A DNA stretch of 7,679 nucleotides, from the NCBI GenBank assembly GCA_035529175.1, contig DATKXG010000305.1, positions 1 through 7,679 on the forward strand. The letters run 5' to 3'. Shown piece by piece: positions 1-5,368 of the stretch. The DNA comes from Sva-07 sp035529175 (GTDB lineage Bacteria; Actinomycetota; Acidimicrobiia; Acidimicrobiales; Ilumatobacteraceae). How positions within the stretch are numbered: position 1 is the first letter of the stretch; every line of letters starts with the position of its first letter. The position numbers were made by a program, and so were the translations under genes. The notes under the pieces were generated by a model. That model saw nothing but the letters and a program-made list of their open reading frames with translations. It was not told the origin of the DNA and did not search any database.

Positions 1-463
1 TCTGCGCTGCGGCCTGCTGCGCGGCCACCAGACGGGCATCGGCTTCGGCCTGCAGGCGTTCGACTTCGGCCTGGCGAGCGATCTCGTCCTCGGCAGCATG
101 GATCTGGTCGAGTCGCCCGGACAGCCAGCCGATCAGGACGCTGAACAGCAGCGCCACGATGCCGTAGATGATCATGGCGAACAGCACCGACGTGTCGAAG
201 GTGGCGGCGACGTCGTTGCCTGTCGCGCCGAGTTCGATCGGGGAGAAGATGCCCCGGAACGGATCCATCACGCGATCGAGGTTGCGGTAGGCCCACTGCG
301 TGAATCCCGCCGTCGGGTTGGCGCCGAACAGCAGCAGGAAGAAGCCGATCAGCAGGATGATCTCGACGACGATGAGGTAGAAGTAGACGAGGTAGCTGAC
401 GGCACGCAGCGCCCACACGATCGCTTTGCGTTCGCTCAGGGCCTTGGACTCGGTGGTGATCAT
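1..463 (-). CDS. YggT-like small membrane protein (3' end cut by window)
   Basis: The reading frame starts at ATG 463-461 behind a strong Shine-Dalgarno sequence (GGAGGAG, plus-strand 469-475, 5-nt spacing) and stays open for 154 codons to the window edge. Two hydrophobic segments are visible: residues about 23-47 (YLVYFYLIVVEIILLIGFF and following) and about 93-115 (VLFAMIIYGIVALLFSVLIG). Between them is a loop with VMDPFRGIFSPIE (residues 65-77). That loop resembles the 'dPi..PiRriip' motif between the helices of YggT-family proteins, which are small integral membrane proteins linked in some bacteria to cell division or osmotic tolerance. After the second helix comes a charged, Ala/Glu/Gln-rich stretch (118-154) likely to form a cytoplasmic coiled coil, a tail that short YggT proteins usually lack. 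The family call is from motif resemblance. Function is not known here. The C-terminus is missing. Confidence 0.72.
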   Translation of the reverse strand, partial: MITTESKALSERKAIVWALRAVSYLVYFYLIVVEIILLIGFFLLLFGANPTAGFTQWAYRNLDRVMDPFRGIFSPIELGATGNDVAATFDTSVLFAMIIYGIVALLFSVLIGWLSGRLDQIHAAEDEIARQAEVERLQAEADARLVAAQQAAAQ

Positions 464-563
464 CGGGACTCCTCCTCGATCGGTGCGTCGACGGTCCGCT
501 CGTGGTGCTGCGTGACTCGTCGCCACGGTAGCCACCGCAGCCGACACGTGGGGGGACCTGCGA

Positions 564-1451
564 TCACGACGCGACGACGCGCTGGAGCAGATGCGTACCC
601 ATCCGCCGGAAGCGCGGAGCGTCGGCGGAGTGCAGCAGGTACAACAGTGCGAAGTGCAGCGCCCACGCCTGCGCTCGGCTCCAGGTGGCGTCGTCGATCG
701 CTCCCGCGGATGCGCGGAACGACTCGAGTGCCGCGTCGTCGAAGAGCATCCAGCCGATGGCCAGGTCGACCGCCGGGTCGCCCGAGGTGATGTCGCCGAA
801 GTCGATCACGGCGCTGATCATCCCGTCGCGAACCACCACGTTCGCCGAGTGCAGGTCGCCGTGCACCCACACCGGAGCCTCGTGCCAGTCGGCGACATCG
901 GTGAGTCGATCGAGGCGCGCTGCGACCGCACCTGCGTCGATCGAGTCACCGAGCCGTTCGATGCTGTTCACGACTCGCGAGTGAAGCTCGGCGATCGGCT
1001 GCCCGCGATGGAACGGATTGACCGGCGCATCGGCGGGGGCCGGCGTGTGCAGCGCGTCGACAAAACGGCCGAGCCGTCTCGCCTCGACCATCGGGTCGGT
1101 GAGCGTGACATCGGCCGCCACGTCGCCGTCGAACCAGGCGACGACGGTCCAACTCCACGGGTAGTCGTCGCTCGGCAGTCCGACCCTCAGCGGTACCGGG
1201 ACCGGGATCGGCAAGCGTGACGCGAGTTCGGGCAGCCATCGATGCTCGTTCGCAATGAGGTCGGCGCCCAGTTGACGCCGCGGCACGCGGACGGCGAGCT
1301 CGGCACCGAGTCGGAAAATGGCGTTGTCCCAACCGTTGGCCGCCAGGGTGAGCGGCAGCGCGGCGAGATCAGGGTGTTGGTCGGCGAGCAGGCGACGGAC
1401 GAGGCCGTCATCGATGTCGATCTCGGCGGCAGGCATGTTCTGCGCCGCCAC
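564..1451 (-). CDS. Aminoglycoside/macrolide-type phosphotransferase (APH family)
   Basis: This 295-residue protein has a kinase-like fold and probably transfers phosphate from a nucleotide to a small-molecule hydroxyl. The catalytic Brenner motif is HGDLHSAN at 197-204 (catalytic Asp199, metal-binding Asn204). The metal-binding loop IDFGD at 216-220 (Asp217) is followed by GDPAVDLA at 224-231. The N-lobe shows WDNAIFRLG (41-49) and LAVRVPRR (52-59), with Arg where classical APH enzymes have the ATP-binding Lys, and Glu69 in NEHRWLPEL. The start is GTG at 1451-1449, with GGAG eight nt upstream overlapping the end of the helicase gene; an ATG five codons in (1436) is the alternative. The gap to the helicase stop is only 5 nt, so translational coupling is likely. 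Many chromosomal members of this family are not resistance enzymes, so the substrate is unknown and a resistance label is not justified. Confidence 0.87.
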   Translation of the reverse strand: MAAQNMPAAEIDIDDGLVRRLLADQHPDLAALPLTLAANGWDNAIFRLGAELAVRVPRRQLGADLIANEHRWLPELASRLPIPVPVPLRVGLPSDDYPWSWTVVAWFDGDVAADVTLTDPMVEARRLGRFVDALHTPAPADAPVNPFHRGQPIAELHSRVVNSIERLGDSIDAGAVAARLDRLTDVADWHEAPVWVHGDLHSANVVVRDGMISAVIDFGDITSGDPAVDLAIGWMLFDDAALESFRASAGAIDDATWSRAQAWALHFALLYLLHSADAPRFRRMGTHLLQRVVAS

Positions 1452-1456
1452 GGCCG

Positions 1457-2752
1457 CTACTCCGTCTCGAACTCGGGGAGGTGCAACAGCCGCAGGTCGT
1501 TCGAGAAGACCTCGATCGGCTTCTCGGTCGGCAGGCGCATCCCCCGCTGCAGGATCCGCATCTGCGTGTGCTGGTTGTACTCGACGAGCGTCACGGCCCA
1601 GCCGTCGCGCCCGGCGCGAGCCGTGCGGCCCGAGCGGTGCAGATAGTCCTTGACGTCCTTGGCCGGTTCATAGTGGATCACGGCGCCGATGTCGTCGATG
1701 TCGATGCCGCGGGCAGCGACATCGGTGGCAACGAGCACCGAGAGCTTGCCTTCGGCGAACTTGCGCAGAATTCGCTCGCGAGCGCTCTGCTGCATGTCGC
1801 CGTGCAACGGGCCGGCATCGACACCGAGCTCCTCCAGGTTGCGGGCGACGCGGTCACAGTTGCGCTTGGTCTGGCAGAACACGAGCACCTTGGGGATCGA
1901 CTTGGCGATCGTCCCGATGACCTTGTCCTTGTCCATGTGGTGAACGGCAAGGAACAGATGGTGCATCGTCCCGACGGTGTCGGTCGCCTCGTCGATCGCC
2001 ACGGTCACCGGATCGGTCTGGTAGTGCCTGATCAGGTGGCCGACGTCACCGTCGAGCGTGGCGGAGAACAGCATCGTCTGGTTGCGGCTGCCGCAGTGGC
2101 GAAGGATCCACTCGACCTGCGGCGTGAAGCCGTCGTCGGCCATGCGGTCGGCCTCGTCGAGTGTGACGATCTGCATGTCGTCGAGCGACACCTCGTTCGA
2201 CTTGATGAGGTCGATCAGACGCAGCGGTGTGGCGATGACGATCTCGACGCCCTTCGCGAGCTCGTCGACCTGGTGGTGACGCGACGCACCGCCATAGACG
2301 GGCAGGACGCGCATGCCCGCGTGGTGCGCCACGGGCTCGAGCACCTCGGCCACCTGCACGGCGAGTTCACGTGTCGGCACCAGCACGAGTCCGAGCGGGC
2401 GCGATGGCTGCGCCTTGTCGGTGATACGGGCGAGCATCGGGACACCGAACGCGAGCGTCTTGCCCGAGCCGGTCTTGGCCCGTCCGCACACGTCCTTGCC
2501 GGTGACGGCGACCGGGATCGCCTCGGTCTGGATCGCGAACGGCTGGGCGAAGCCGCAAGCGGCAAGGCCGTTGTCGATCCGCTCGGGAACTCCGAGTTCG
2601 AAGAACCCCGTCGGGGCCTCGACCGGGGGCAGGATGTTGAAGGAGGTGAGGTTCGACGTGTTGACGTGGCCACCGTCGTACGGCTGGTCCGACGTCTGAG
2701 GGCGAGAACGCCGACGACGAGGCGCTCCTCGTCGCGCTGTTGATTCAGTCAT
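1457..2752 (-). CDS. DEAD-box ATP-dependent RNA helicase
   Basis: A 431-residue, two-RecA-domain RNA helicase that would unwind or remodel RNA (ribosome assembly, mRNA decay or cold adaptation are the usual roles). A Q-motif region spans about 50-76 (FFELGVP through GFAQPFAIQ). Motif I is AKTGSGKT at 92-99, Ia PTRELA at 126-131, GG at 154-155, II DEAD at 199-202, III SAT at 230-232, IV VLVFCQTK at 289-296, V ATDVAARGID at 342-351, and VI HRSGRTARAGR at 372-382. Motif Ib reads TPLR (175-178) where the family has TPGR. The N-terminus carries a short Arg-rich tract (RRGAPRRRRSR, 7-17). There is little after the core, so it is a minimal helicase without a long C-terminal RNA-binding tail. The ATG at 2752 has no good Shine-Dalgarno sequence but lies about 10 nt from a -10-like box. 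Whether it is closest to RhlE, CshA or DeaD cannot be settled by eye. Confidence 0.93.
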   Translation of the reverse strand: MTESTARRGAPRRRRSRPQTSDQPYDGGHVNTSNLTSFNILPPVEAPTGFFELGVPERIDNGLAACGFAQPFAIQTEAIPVAVTGKDVCGRAKTGSGKTLAFGVPMLARITDKAQPSRPLGLVLVPTRELAVQVAEVLEPVAHHAGMRVLPVYGGASRHHQVDELAKGVEIVIATPLRLIDLIKSNEVSLDDMQIVTLDEADRMADDGFTPQVEWILRHCGSRNQTMLFSATLDGDVGHLIRHYQTDPVTVAIDEATDTVGTMHHLFLAVHHMDKDKVIGTIAKSIPKVLVFCQTKRNCDRVARNLEELGVDAGPLHGDMQQSARERILRKFAEGKLSVLVATDVAARGIDIDDIGAVIHYEPAKDVKDYLHRSGRTARAGRDGWAVTLVEYNQHTQMRILQRGMRLPTEKPIEVFSNDLRLLHLPEFETE

Positions 2753-2762
2753 GTTGCCGCCC

Positions 2763-2768
2763 AGCGTA
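2763..2768 (-). promoter_or_regulatory. Possible -10 box for the helicase gene
   Basis: On the minus strand this reads TACGCT, a TANNNT hexamer ending 10 nt before the helicase ATG. It would give a transcript with a leader of only a few nt, in keeping with the lack of a Shine-Dalgarno sequence there. No convincing -35 is seen. It overlaps the left arm of the inverted repeat at 2764-2782. Confidence 0.3.
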
Positions 2769-2782
2769 CCGGGCAGGTACGC
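2764..2782. promoter_or_regulatory. Inverted repeat in the divergent promoter region
   Basis: Perfect 7-bp arms GCGTACC (2764-2770) and GGTACGC (2776-2782) around the 5-nt spacer GGGCA. It lies in the 72-bp gap between the helicase start and the leuA leader peptide and overlaps the putative helicase -10 box. The position suits a repressor operator. The symmetry is seen directly; the role is inferred, and a 7-bp palindrome can arise by chance in GC-rich DNA. Confidence 0.35.
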
Positions 2783-2807
2783 GACGAGCGCGAGTTGCCG
2801 AGACCTG

Positions 2808-2816
2808 TGCTAACCT
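2808..2816 (+). promoter_or_regulatory. Extended -10 promoter element upstream of the leuA leader
   Basis: TGC-TAACCT matches an extended -10 (TGN-TANNNT). The expected start of transcription, about 7 nt downstream, falls at 2823-2825, on or next to the ATG of the leader peptide, so the transcript would be leaderless. This agrees with the absence of a Shine-Dalgarno sequence before that ATG. No good -35 is visible at the usual distance. Confidence 0.5.
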
Positions 2817-2824
2817 TGTCGGCG

Positions 2825-2857
2825 ATGTTGCGTCACGGCCTCCTTCTGCTTACGTAG
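2825..2857 (+). CDS. leuL: Leucine-rich leader peptide of the leuA attenuator
   Basis: The 10-codon frame ATG to TAG encodes MLRHGLLLLT. Five of ten residues are Leu, and four are consecutive with mixed codons (CTC CTT CTG CTT at 2840-2851). It sits just after the promoter and about 30 nt before an intrinsic terminator, ahead of leuA. This is the hallmark of ribosome-mediated attenuation: when charged tRNA-Leu is scarce the ribosome stalls on the Leu codons and the downstream RNA fold changes. Leucine attenuators ahead of leuA are known or predicted in actinobacteria such as Streptomyces and Corynebacterium. There is no ribosome binding site, and leaderless initiation is likely. Too short for most gene finders. 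Confidence 0.85.
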   Translation: MLRHGLLLLT

Positions 2858-2885
2858 GGCGAGCGCCACATACTCGCGTTCGCCC
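2857..2885 (+). promoter_or_regulatory. Leader hairpin abutting the leader-peptide stop
   Basis: GGGCGAGCGC (2857-2866) pairs with GCGTTCGCCC (2876-2885) in a continuous 10-bp stem with one G-U pair and a 9-nt loop. The 5' arm begins at the last base of the leader-peptide stop codon, so a ribosome finishing the peptide would mask it. A competing pairing is visible: AGGGCG (2856-2861) can also pair with CGCCCT (2894-2899) inside the terminator, a candidate antiterminator contact. The pairings are read from the sequence; the switching order is not resolved. Confidence 0.65.
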
Positions 2886-2888
2886 GCA

Positions 2889-2923
2889 CCCCCCGCCCTC
2901 CGGCCGGGGGGTTCTTGTTTTTT
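2889..2923 (+). terminator. leuL: Intrinsic terminator (attenuator) in the leuA leader
   Basis: CCCCCCG (2889-2895) and CGGGGGG (2905-2911) form a 7-bp, all-GC stem with a 9-nt loop, followed directly by a T-rich run (2912-2923, ten T in twelve bases). It lies after the leader peptide and 102 nt before leuA, so it must be read through for leuA expression. T-runs of this strength are uncommon in such a GC-rich sequence, which supports a real terminator. Confidence 0.85.
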
Positions 2924-2925
2924 CA

Positions 2926-2989
2926 CACCCTGTCTCTCCGGGCCCGACCCCGACAGGCACCCTGTCTTTCCGGACCCGACCCCGACGAA
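2926..2989 (+). repeat. Two tandem 32-bp repeats in the leuA 5' untranslated region
   Basis: Copies 2926-2957 and 2958-2989 both begin CACCCTGTCT and share the core CCCGACCCCGAC; they match at 27 of 32 positions. CCTGTC (2929-2934, 2961-2966) and its complement GACAGG (2952-2957) make nested inverted repeats, including GACAGG-CAC-CCTGTC across the junction. The tract lies between the attenuator and the leuA ribosome binding site. It may be a dispersed intergenic repeat family or a recent local duplication. Confidence 0.75.
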
Positions 2990-3014
2990 CACCCGAACCG
3001 CCCGAACGAACACC

Positions 3015-3020
3015 AGGAGA
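3015..3020 (+). promoter_or_regulatory. Ribosome binding site that fixes the leuA start
   Basis: AGGAGA lies 5 nt before ATG 3026. The frame is open further upstream to an ATG at 2915, but that codon sits inside the terminator's T-run with no ribosome binding site, and the added residues would be encoded by the tandem repeat. The site therefore supports 3026. Confidence 0.85.
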
Positions 3021-3025
3021 ATCCG

Positions 3026-4747
3026 ATGCCTCCCCAGAACGTCACCCCGAAACCGATGCCCTTCGAGAAGTACACGCCGTTCGTGCCCATCGTGCTCAGC
3101 GACCGCACGTGGCCGAACGTCACGATCGACAAGGCCCCGCTGTGGTGCTCGGTCGATCTGCGCGACGGCAACCAGGCGCTCATCGATCCGATGGACCCGA
3201 CACGCAAGATGCGCATGTTCGAAGAGCTCGTCGCGATGGGCTTCAAGGAGATCGAGGTCGGCTTCCCATCGGCCAGCCAACCCGACTTCGACTTCGTGCG
3301 CCAGCTGATCGAGGAGGACCGCATCCCCGACGACGTCACGATCCAAGTGCTCGTGCAGTGCCGCCAAGAGCTGATCGAGCGCACCTACGAGTGTCTGCAG
3401 GGTGCACCACGGGCGATCGTGCACTTCTACAACTCGACCAACCCGCTGCAACGTGAGGTCGTGTTCGGCCTCGACAAGGCGGGCATCGTCGACGTCGCGG
3501 TCAACGGCGCCAAGCTGTGCCGCAAGCTCGAGCACGCTGCGGGCGACACCGTGATCCGCTACGAGTACTCGCCGGAGAGCTTCACACTCACCGAGCCCGA
3601 ATTCGCGATCGAGGTGTGCGAGGCGGTGATGGACGTCATCGAGCCGACTCCCGACAACCCGATCGTGCTCAACCTGCCGGCCACCGTCGAGTGCTACTCC
3701 CCCAACGTCTACGGCGACGTGATCGAGTGGTTCGGCCGCACGATCAAGCAGCGCGAATCCGTGGTCATCTCGCTGCACCCGCACAACGATCGCGGCTGCG
3801 CCGTGGCAGCCGCCGAGTTCGGCGTGATGGCGGGCGCCGACCGGGTCGAGGGCACGCTGTTCGGCAACGGTGAGCGCACCGGCAACGTCGACATCATCAC
3901 CCTGGCGATGAACCTGTTCATGAACGGCGTCGACCCGCAGCTCGACATCGGCGACATCGACAAGCTGCGCCGCACCGCCGAGTACTGCAACCGCCTGCCG
4001 GTGCATCCGCGCCACCCGTACGCCGGCGACCTCGTGTACACCGCGTTCTCCGGCAGCCACCAGGACGCGATCAAAAAGGGCTTCGAGGCCCTCGACGCCA
4101 AGCGCGGCGACGACGGCGAGTACCCCGAGTGGGGCGTGCCGTACCTCCCGATCGACCCTGCGCACGTCGGGCGCTCCTACGAAGCCGTGATCCGGGTCAA
4201 CAGCCAGTCCGGCAAGGGCGGTGTGGCCTACGTGATGAAGGCCGAACACGGCTTCGACCTGCCGCGGCGACTCCAGATCGAGTTCTCGAAGACGATCCAG
4301 CACATCACGGAGGACTCCGGCACCGAGATCGGCCCAGGCGTGATGTGGGACGCGTTCACGGCCGAGTACCTGCCCGAGGAACCCGTCTTCCGTCTGCGCA
4401 GCCACGAACTGCACACCCGGACCGGCGACGACGGCGGCAAGACCTCGATCCAGGCTCAGCTCGAGGTCGACGGCGAGCCGCACTCGATCTACGGCGAAGG
4501 CGACGGGCCGGTCGAGGCGTTCGTCGCGGCGCTCGTCGCCGAGTTCGGCGACCGCGTCGACGGGCACTTCGACGTGCTCGACTACGCCGAGCACGCCATC
4601 GGCAAGGGGTCGAACGCTCAGGCGGCCGCCTACGTCGAGACGGTCAGTGACGGTGGCAAGGTGCGCTGGGGCATCGGCGTCGATCCGAACATCACCACGG
4701 CGTCGCTGCGCGCCGTGTTGTGCGCCTTCGAGCGCCACCAGCGCTGA
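3026..4747 (+). CDS. leuA: 2-isopropylmalate synthase
   Basis: Catalyses the first committed step of leucine synthesis: acetyl-CoA plus 2-oxoisovalerate gives 2-isopropylmalate. The protein has 573 residues with an N-terminal TIM-barrel (about 30-335) and a C-terminal regulatory LeuA dimer domain (about 440-573). Key motifs are DLRDGNQ at 44-50 (Arg46 and metal-binding Asp47), EIEVGFPSASQ at 75-85, SLHPHNDRG at 249-257 (metal-binding His251 and His253), ADRVEGTLFGNGERTGN at 271-287, and RHPYAGDLV through FSGSHQDAIKKG at 329-352. It belongs to the long type exemplified by M. tuberculosis LeuA, whose C-terminal domain binds leucine for feedback inhibition; YGEGDGPVEAF (489-499) and GKGSNAQAAAY (526-536) fit that domain. 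Enzyme feedback and transcript attenuation would give two layers of leucine control. There is no clear terminator after the stop, so read-through into the next gene is possible. Confidence 0.97.
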   Translation: MPPQNVTPKPMPFEKYTPFVPIVLSDRTWPNVTIDKAPLWCSVDLRDGNQALIDPMDPTRKMRMFEELVAMGFKEIEVGFPSASQPDFDFVRQLIEEDRIPDDVTIQVLVQCRQELIERTYECLQGAPRAIVHFYNSTNPLQREVVFGLDKAGIVDVAVNGAKLCRKLEHAAGDTVIRYEYSPESFTLTEPEFAIEVCEAVMDVIEPTPDNPIVLNLPATVECYSPNVYGDVIEWFGRTIKQRESVVISLHPHNDRGCAVAAAEFGVMAGADRVEGTLFGNGERTGNVDIITLAMNLFMNGVDPQLDIGDIDKLRRTAEYCNRLPVHPRHPYAGDLVYTAFSGSHQDAIKKGFEALDAKRGDDGEYPEWGVPYLPIDPAHVGRSYEAVIRVNSQSGKGGVAYVMKAEHGFDLPRRLQIEFSKTIQHITEDSGTEIGPGVMWDAFTAEYLPEEPVFRLRSHELHTRTGDDGGKTSIQAQLEVDGEPHSIYGEGDGPVEAFVAALVAEFGDRVDGHFDVLDYAEHAIGKGSNAQAAAYVETVSDGGKVRWGIGVDPNITTASLRAVLCAFERHQR

Positions 4748-4753
4748 GGCAAC

Positions 4754-4759
4754 TACAGT
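4754..4759 (+). promoter_or_regulatory. -10 box placed for a leaderless transcript
   Basis: TACAGT (TANNNT) ends 7 nt before ATG 4767, so transcription would begin at or next to the start codon. No Shine-Dalgarno sequence precedes that ATG, which fits leaderless translation. The box starts 7 nt after the leuA stop. No clear -35 at normal spacing. Confidence 0.45.
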
Positions 4760-4766
4760 CGCGCCG

Positions 4767-5132
4767 ATGACACCGATCGGCACCGCGCTCCGTCGAACCG
4801 TGCTCCTCACGCTGCTGGCGCTGGGCGTTGGGGCGGCCCTGTCGTGGTGGCGCAGCCAGGCGACGACACCAACACCCGCGCAGCCGCCGCAATGGCCCGA
4901 CTGGCCGGCACGTGCGGACACGACGGGCACATCGGGCGCGGCCGCCGAGCAGGCGTGGCTGCCTGCGAACGAGGACGGGTCCACCCCCGCCGGCCATCCG
5001 GTGAAGGTGAAGGAGTCGTCGGGCATCTTCCACGTCCCCGGGGGCCGCTTCTACGACCGCACGAAGCCGGATCGGTGCTACCCGACTGCCGCCGCCGCGG
5101 AGGCCGACGGCTACCGTCGGTCGAAGACGTGA
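4767..5132 (+). CDS. Membrane-anchored protein with a sunset-like C-terminal domain
   Basis: A 121-residue protein. An N-terminal hydrophobic segment (residues 11-28, TVLLTLLALGVGAALSWW) follows two Arg, giving a signal-anchor with the N-terminus in the cytoplasm. A low-complexity Pro/Thr/Ala linker (about 30-76) leads to a compact C-terminal module: HPVKVKESSGIFHVPGG (77-93), FYDRTKPDRCYPT (95-107) and AEADGYRRSKT (111-121). The pattern HVPGG...YDRT.P..C..T...A...GYR.SK matches the small domain often annotated as 'sunset domain' in actinobacteria, related in look to short Cys/His modules at the ends of secreted nucleases. His89 and Cys104 are possible ligands. The domain would lie outside the membrane. 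Biochemical function is unknown. The ATG at 4767 is chosen for the -10 box spacing and because it yields the membrane segment at once. Confidence 0.75.
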   Translation: MTPIGTALRRTVLLTLLALGVGAALSWWRSQATTPTPAQPPQWPDWPARADTTGTSGAAAEQAWLPANEDGSTPAGHPVKVKESSGIFHVPGGRFYDRTKPDRCYPTAAAAEADGYRRSKT

Positions 5133-5147
5133 TCGACATCGATCACG
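5128..5147. promoter_or_regulatory. 20-bp inverted repeat before the ferredoxin gene
   Basis: Arms CGTGATCGA (5128-5136) and TCGATCACG (5139-5147) are perfect 9-bp complements around CA. The repeat overlaps the stop codon of the upstream gene and ends 22 nt before the ferredoxin ATG. There is no T-run, so it is not an obvious intrinsic terminator; a repressor operator is the likelier reading. No known regulator site is recognised. Confidence 0.45.
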
Positions 5148-5169
5148 AACGAGCCCACAGGAGAACGAG

Positions 5170-5361
5170 ATGAAGGTGAGCGTCGACTTCGACGTGTGTG
5201 CATCCACCGGCGCCTGCATGCAGGTGTGTCCCGAGGTGTTCGAGGTCCGCAGCGACGGCTACCTCTACATCCTCCAGGAGGAGCCGGGTGACGACGTCGC
5301 CGAGAAGGTGCGTGAGGCCGCGGACCTCTGTCCGACAGCTGCGATCACCGTCGAGGACTGA
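5170..5361 (+). CDS. [3Fe-4S]-type ferredoxin
   Basis: A 63-residue, acidic electron carrier with a single cluster. Cysteines fall at 10, 16, 20 and 54 in the pattern C-x2-T-x2-C-x3-CP ... CP. Thr13 occupies the place of the second cluster Cys, which is typical of [3Fe-4S] ferredoxins of actinobacteria, often the redox partners of cytochromes P450. Cys54 in CPTAAI is the distant third ligand; Cys10, Cys20 and Cys54 would bind the cluster, while Cys16 is the extra conserved Cys. The start is well supported by AGGAGAA (5159-5165) just upstream of ATG 5170. No P450 or ferredoxin reductase is in the window. The following pyrF starts 7 nt after the stop, so the two are probably co-transcribed. Confidence 0.93.
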   Translation: MKVSVDFDVCASTGACMQVCPEVFEVRSDGYLYILQEEPGDDVAEKVREAADLCPTAAITVED

Positions 5362-5368
5362 CACCGAC

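Noticed and set aside
98..790. Plus-strand open frame over the YggT-like and phosphotransferase genes
   Set aside because: Antisense shadow of two well-supported minus-strand genes; no start signal and a late low-complexity Arg/Ser-rich tail.
564..1451. Antibiotic resistance gene
   Set aside because: The fold motifs are clear, but chromosomal members of this family have many substrates and nothing in the sequence fixes one.
2915..3025. N-terminal extension of leuA from ATG 2915
   Set aside because: That ATG lies in the terminator T-run without a ribosome binding site, the extension is encoded by the tandem repeat, and ATG 3026 has a good AGGAGA.
2810..5026. Long open frame antisense to leuA (738 codons)
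   Set aside because: It mirrors leuA, whose GC-rich third positions suppress stops on the other strand. Composition is low-complexity Arg/Val/Asp/His-rich and no family is recognisable.
5198..5368. Upstream extension of pyrF
   Set aside because: It would overlap almost all of the ferredoxin gene in another frame, and the added residues are unlike the family N-terminus.
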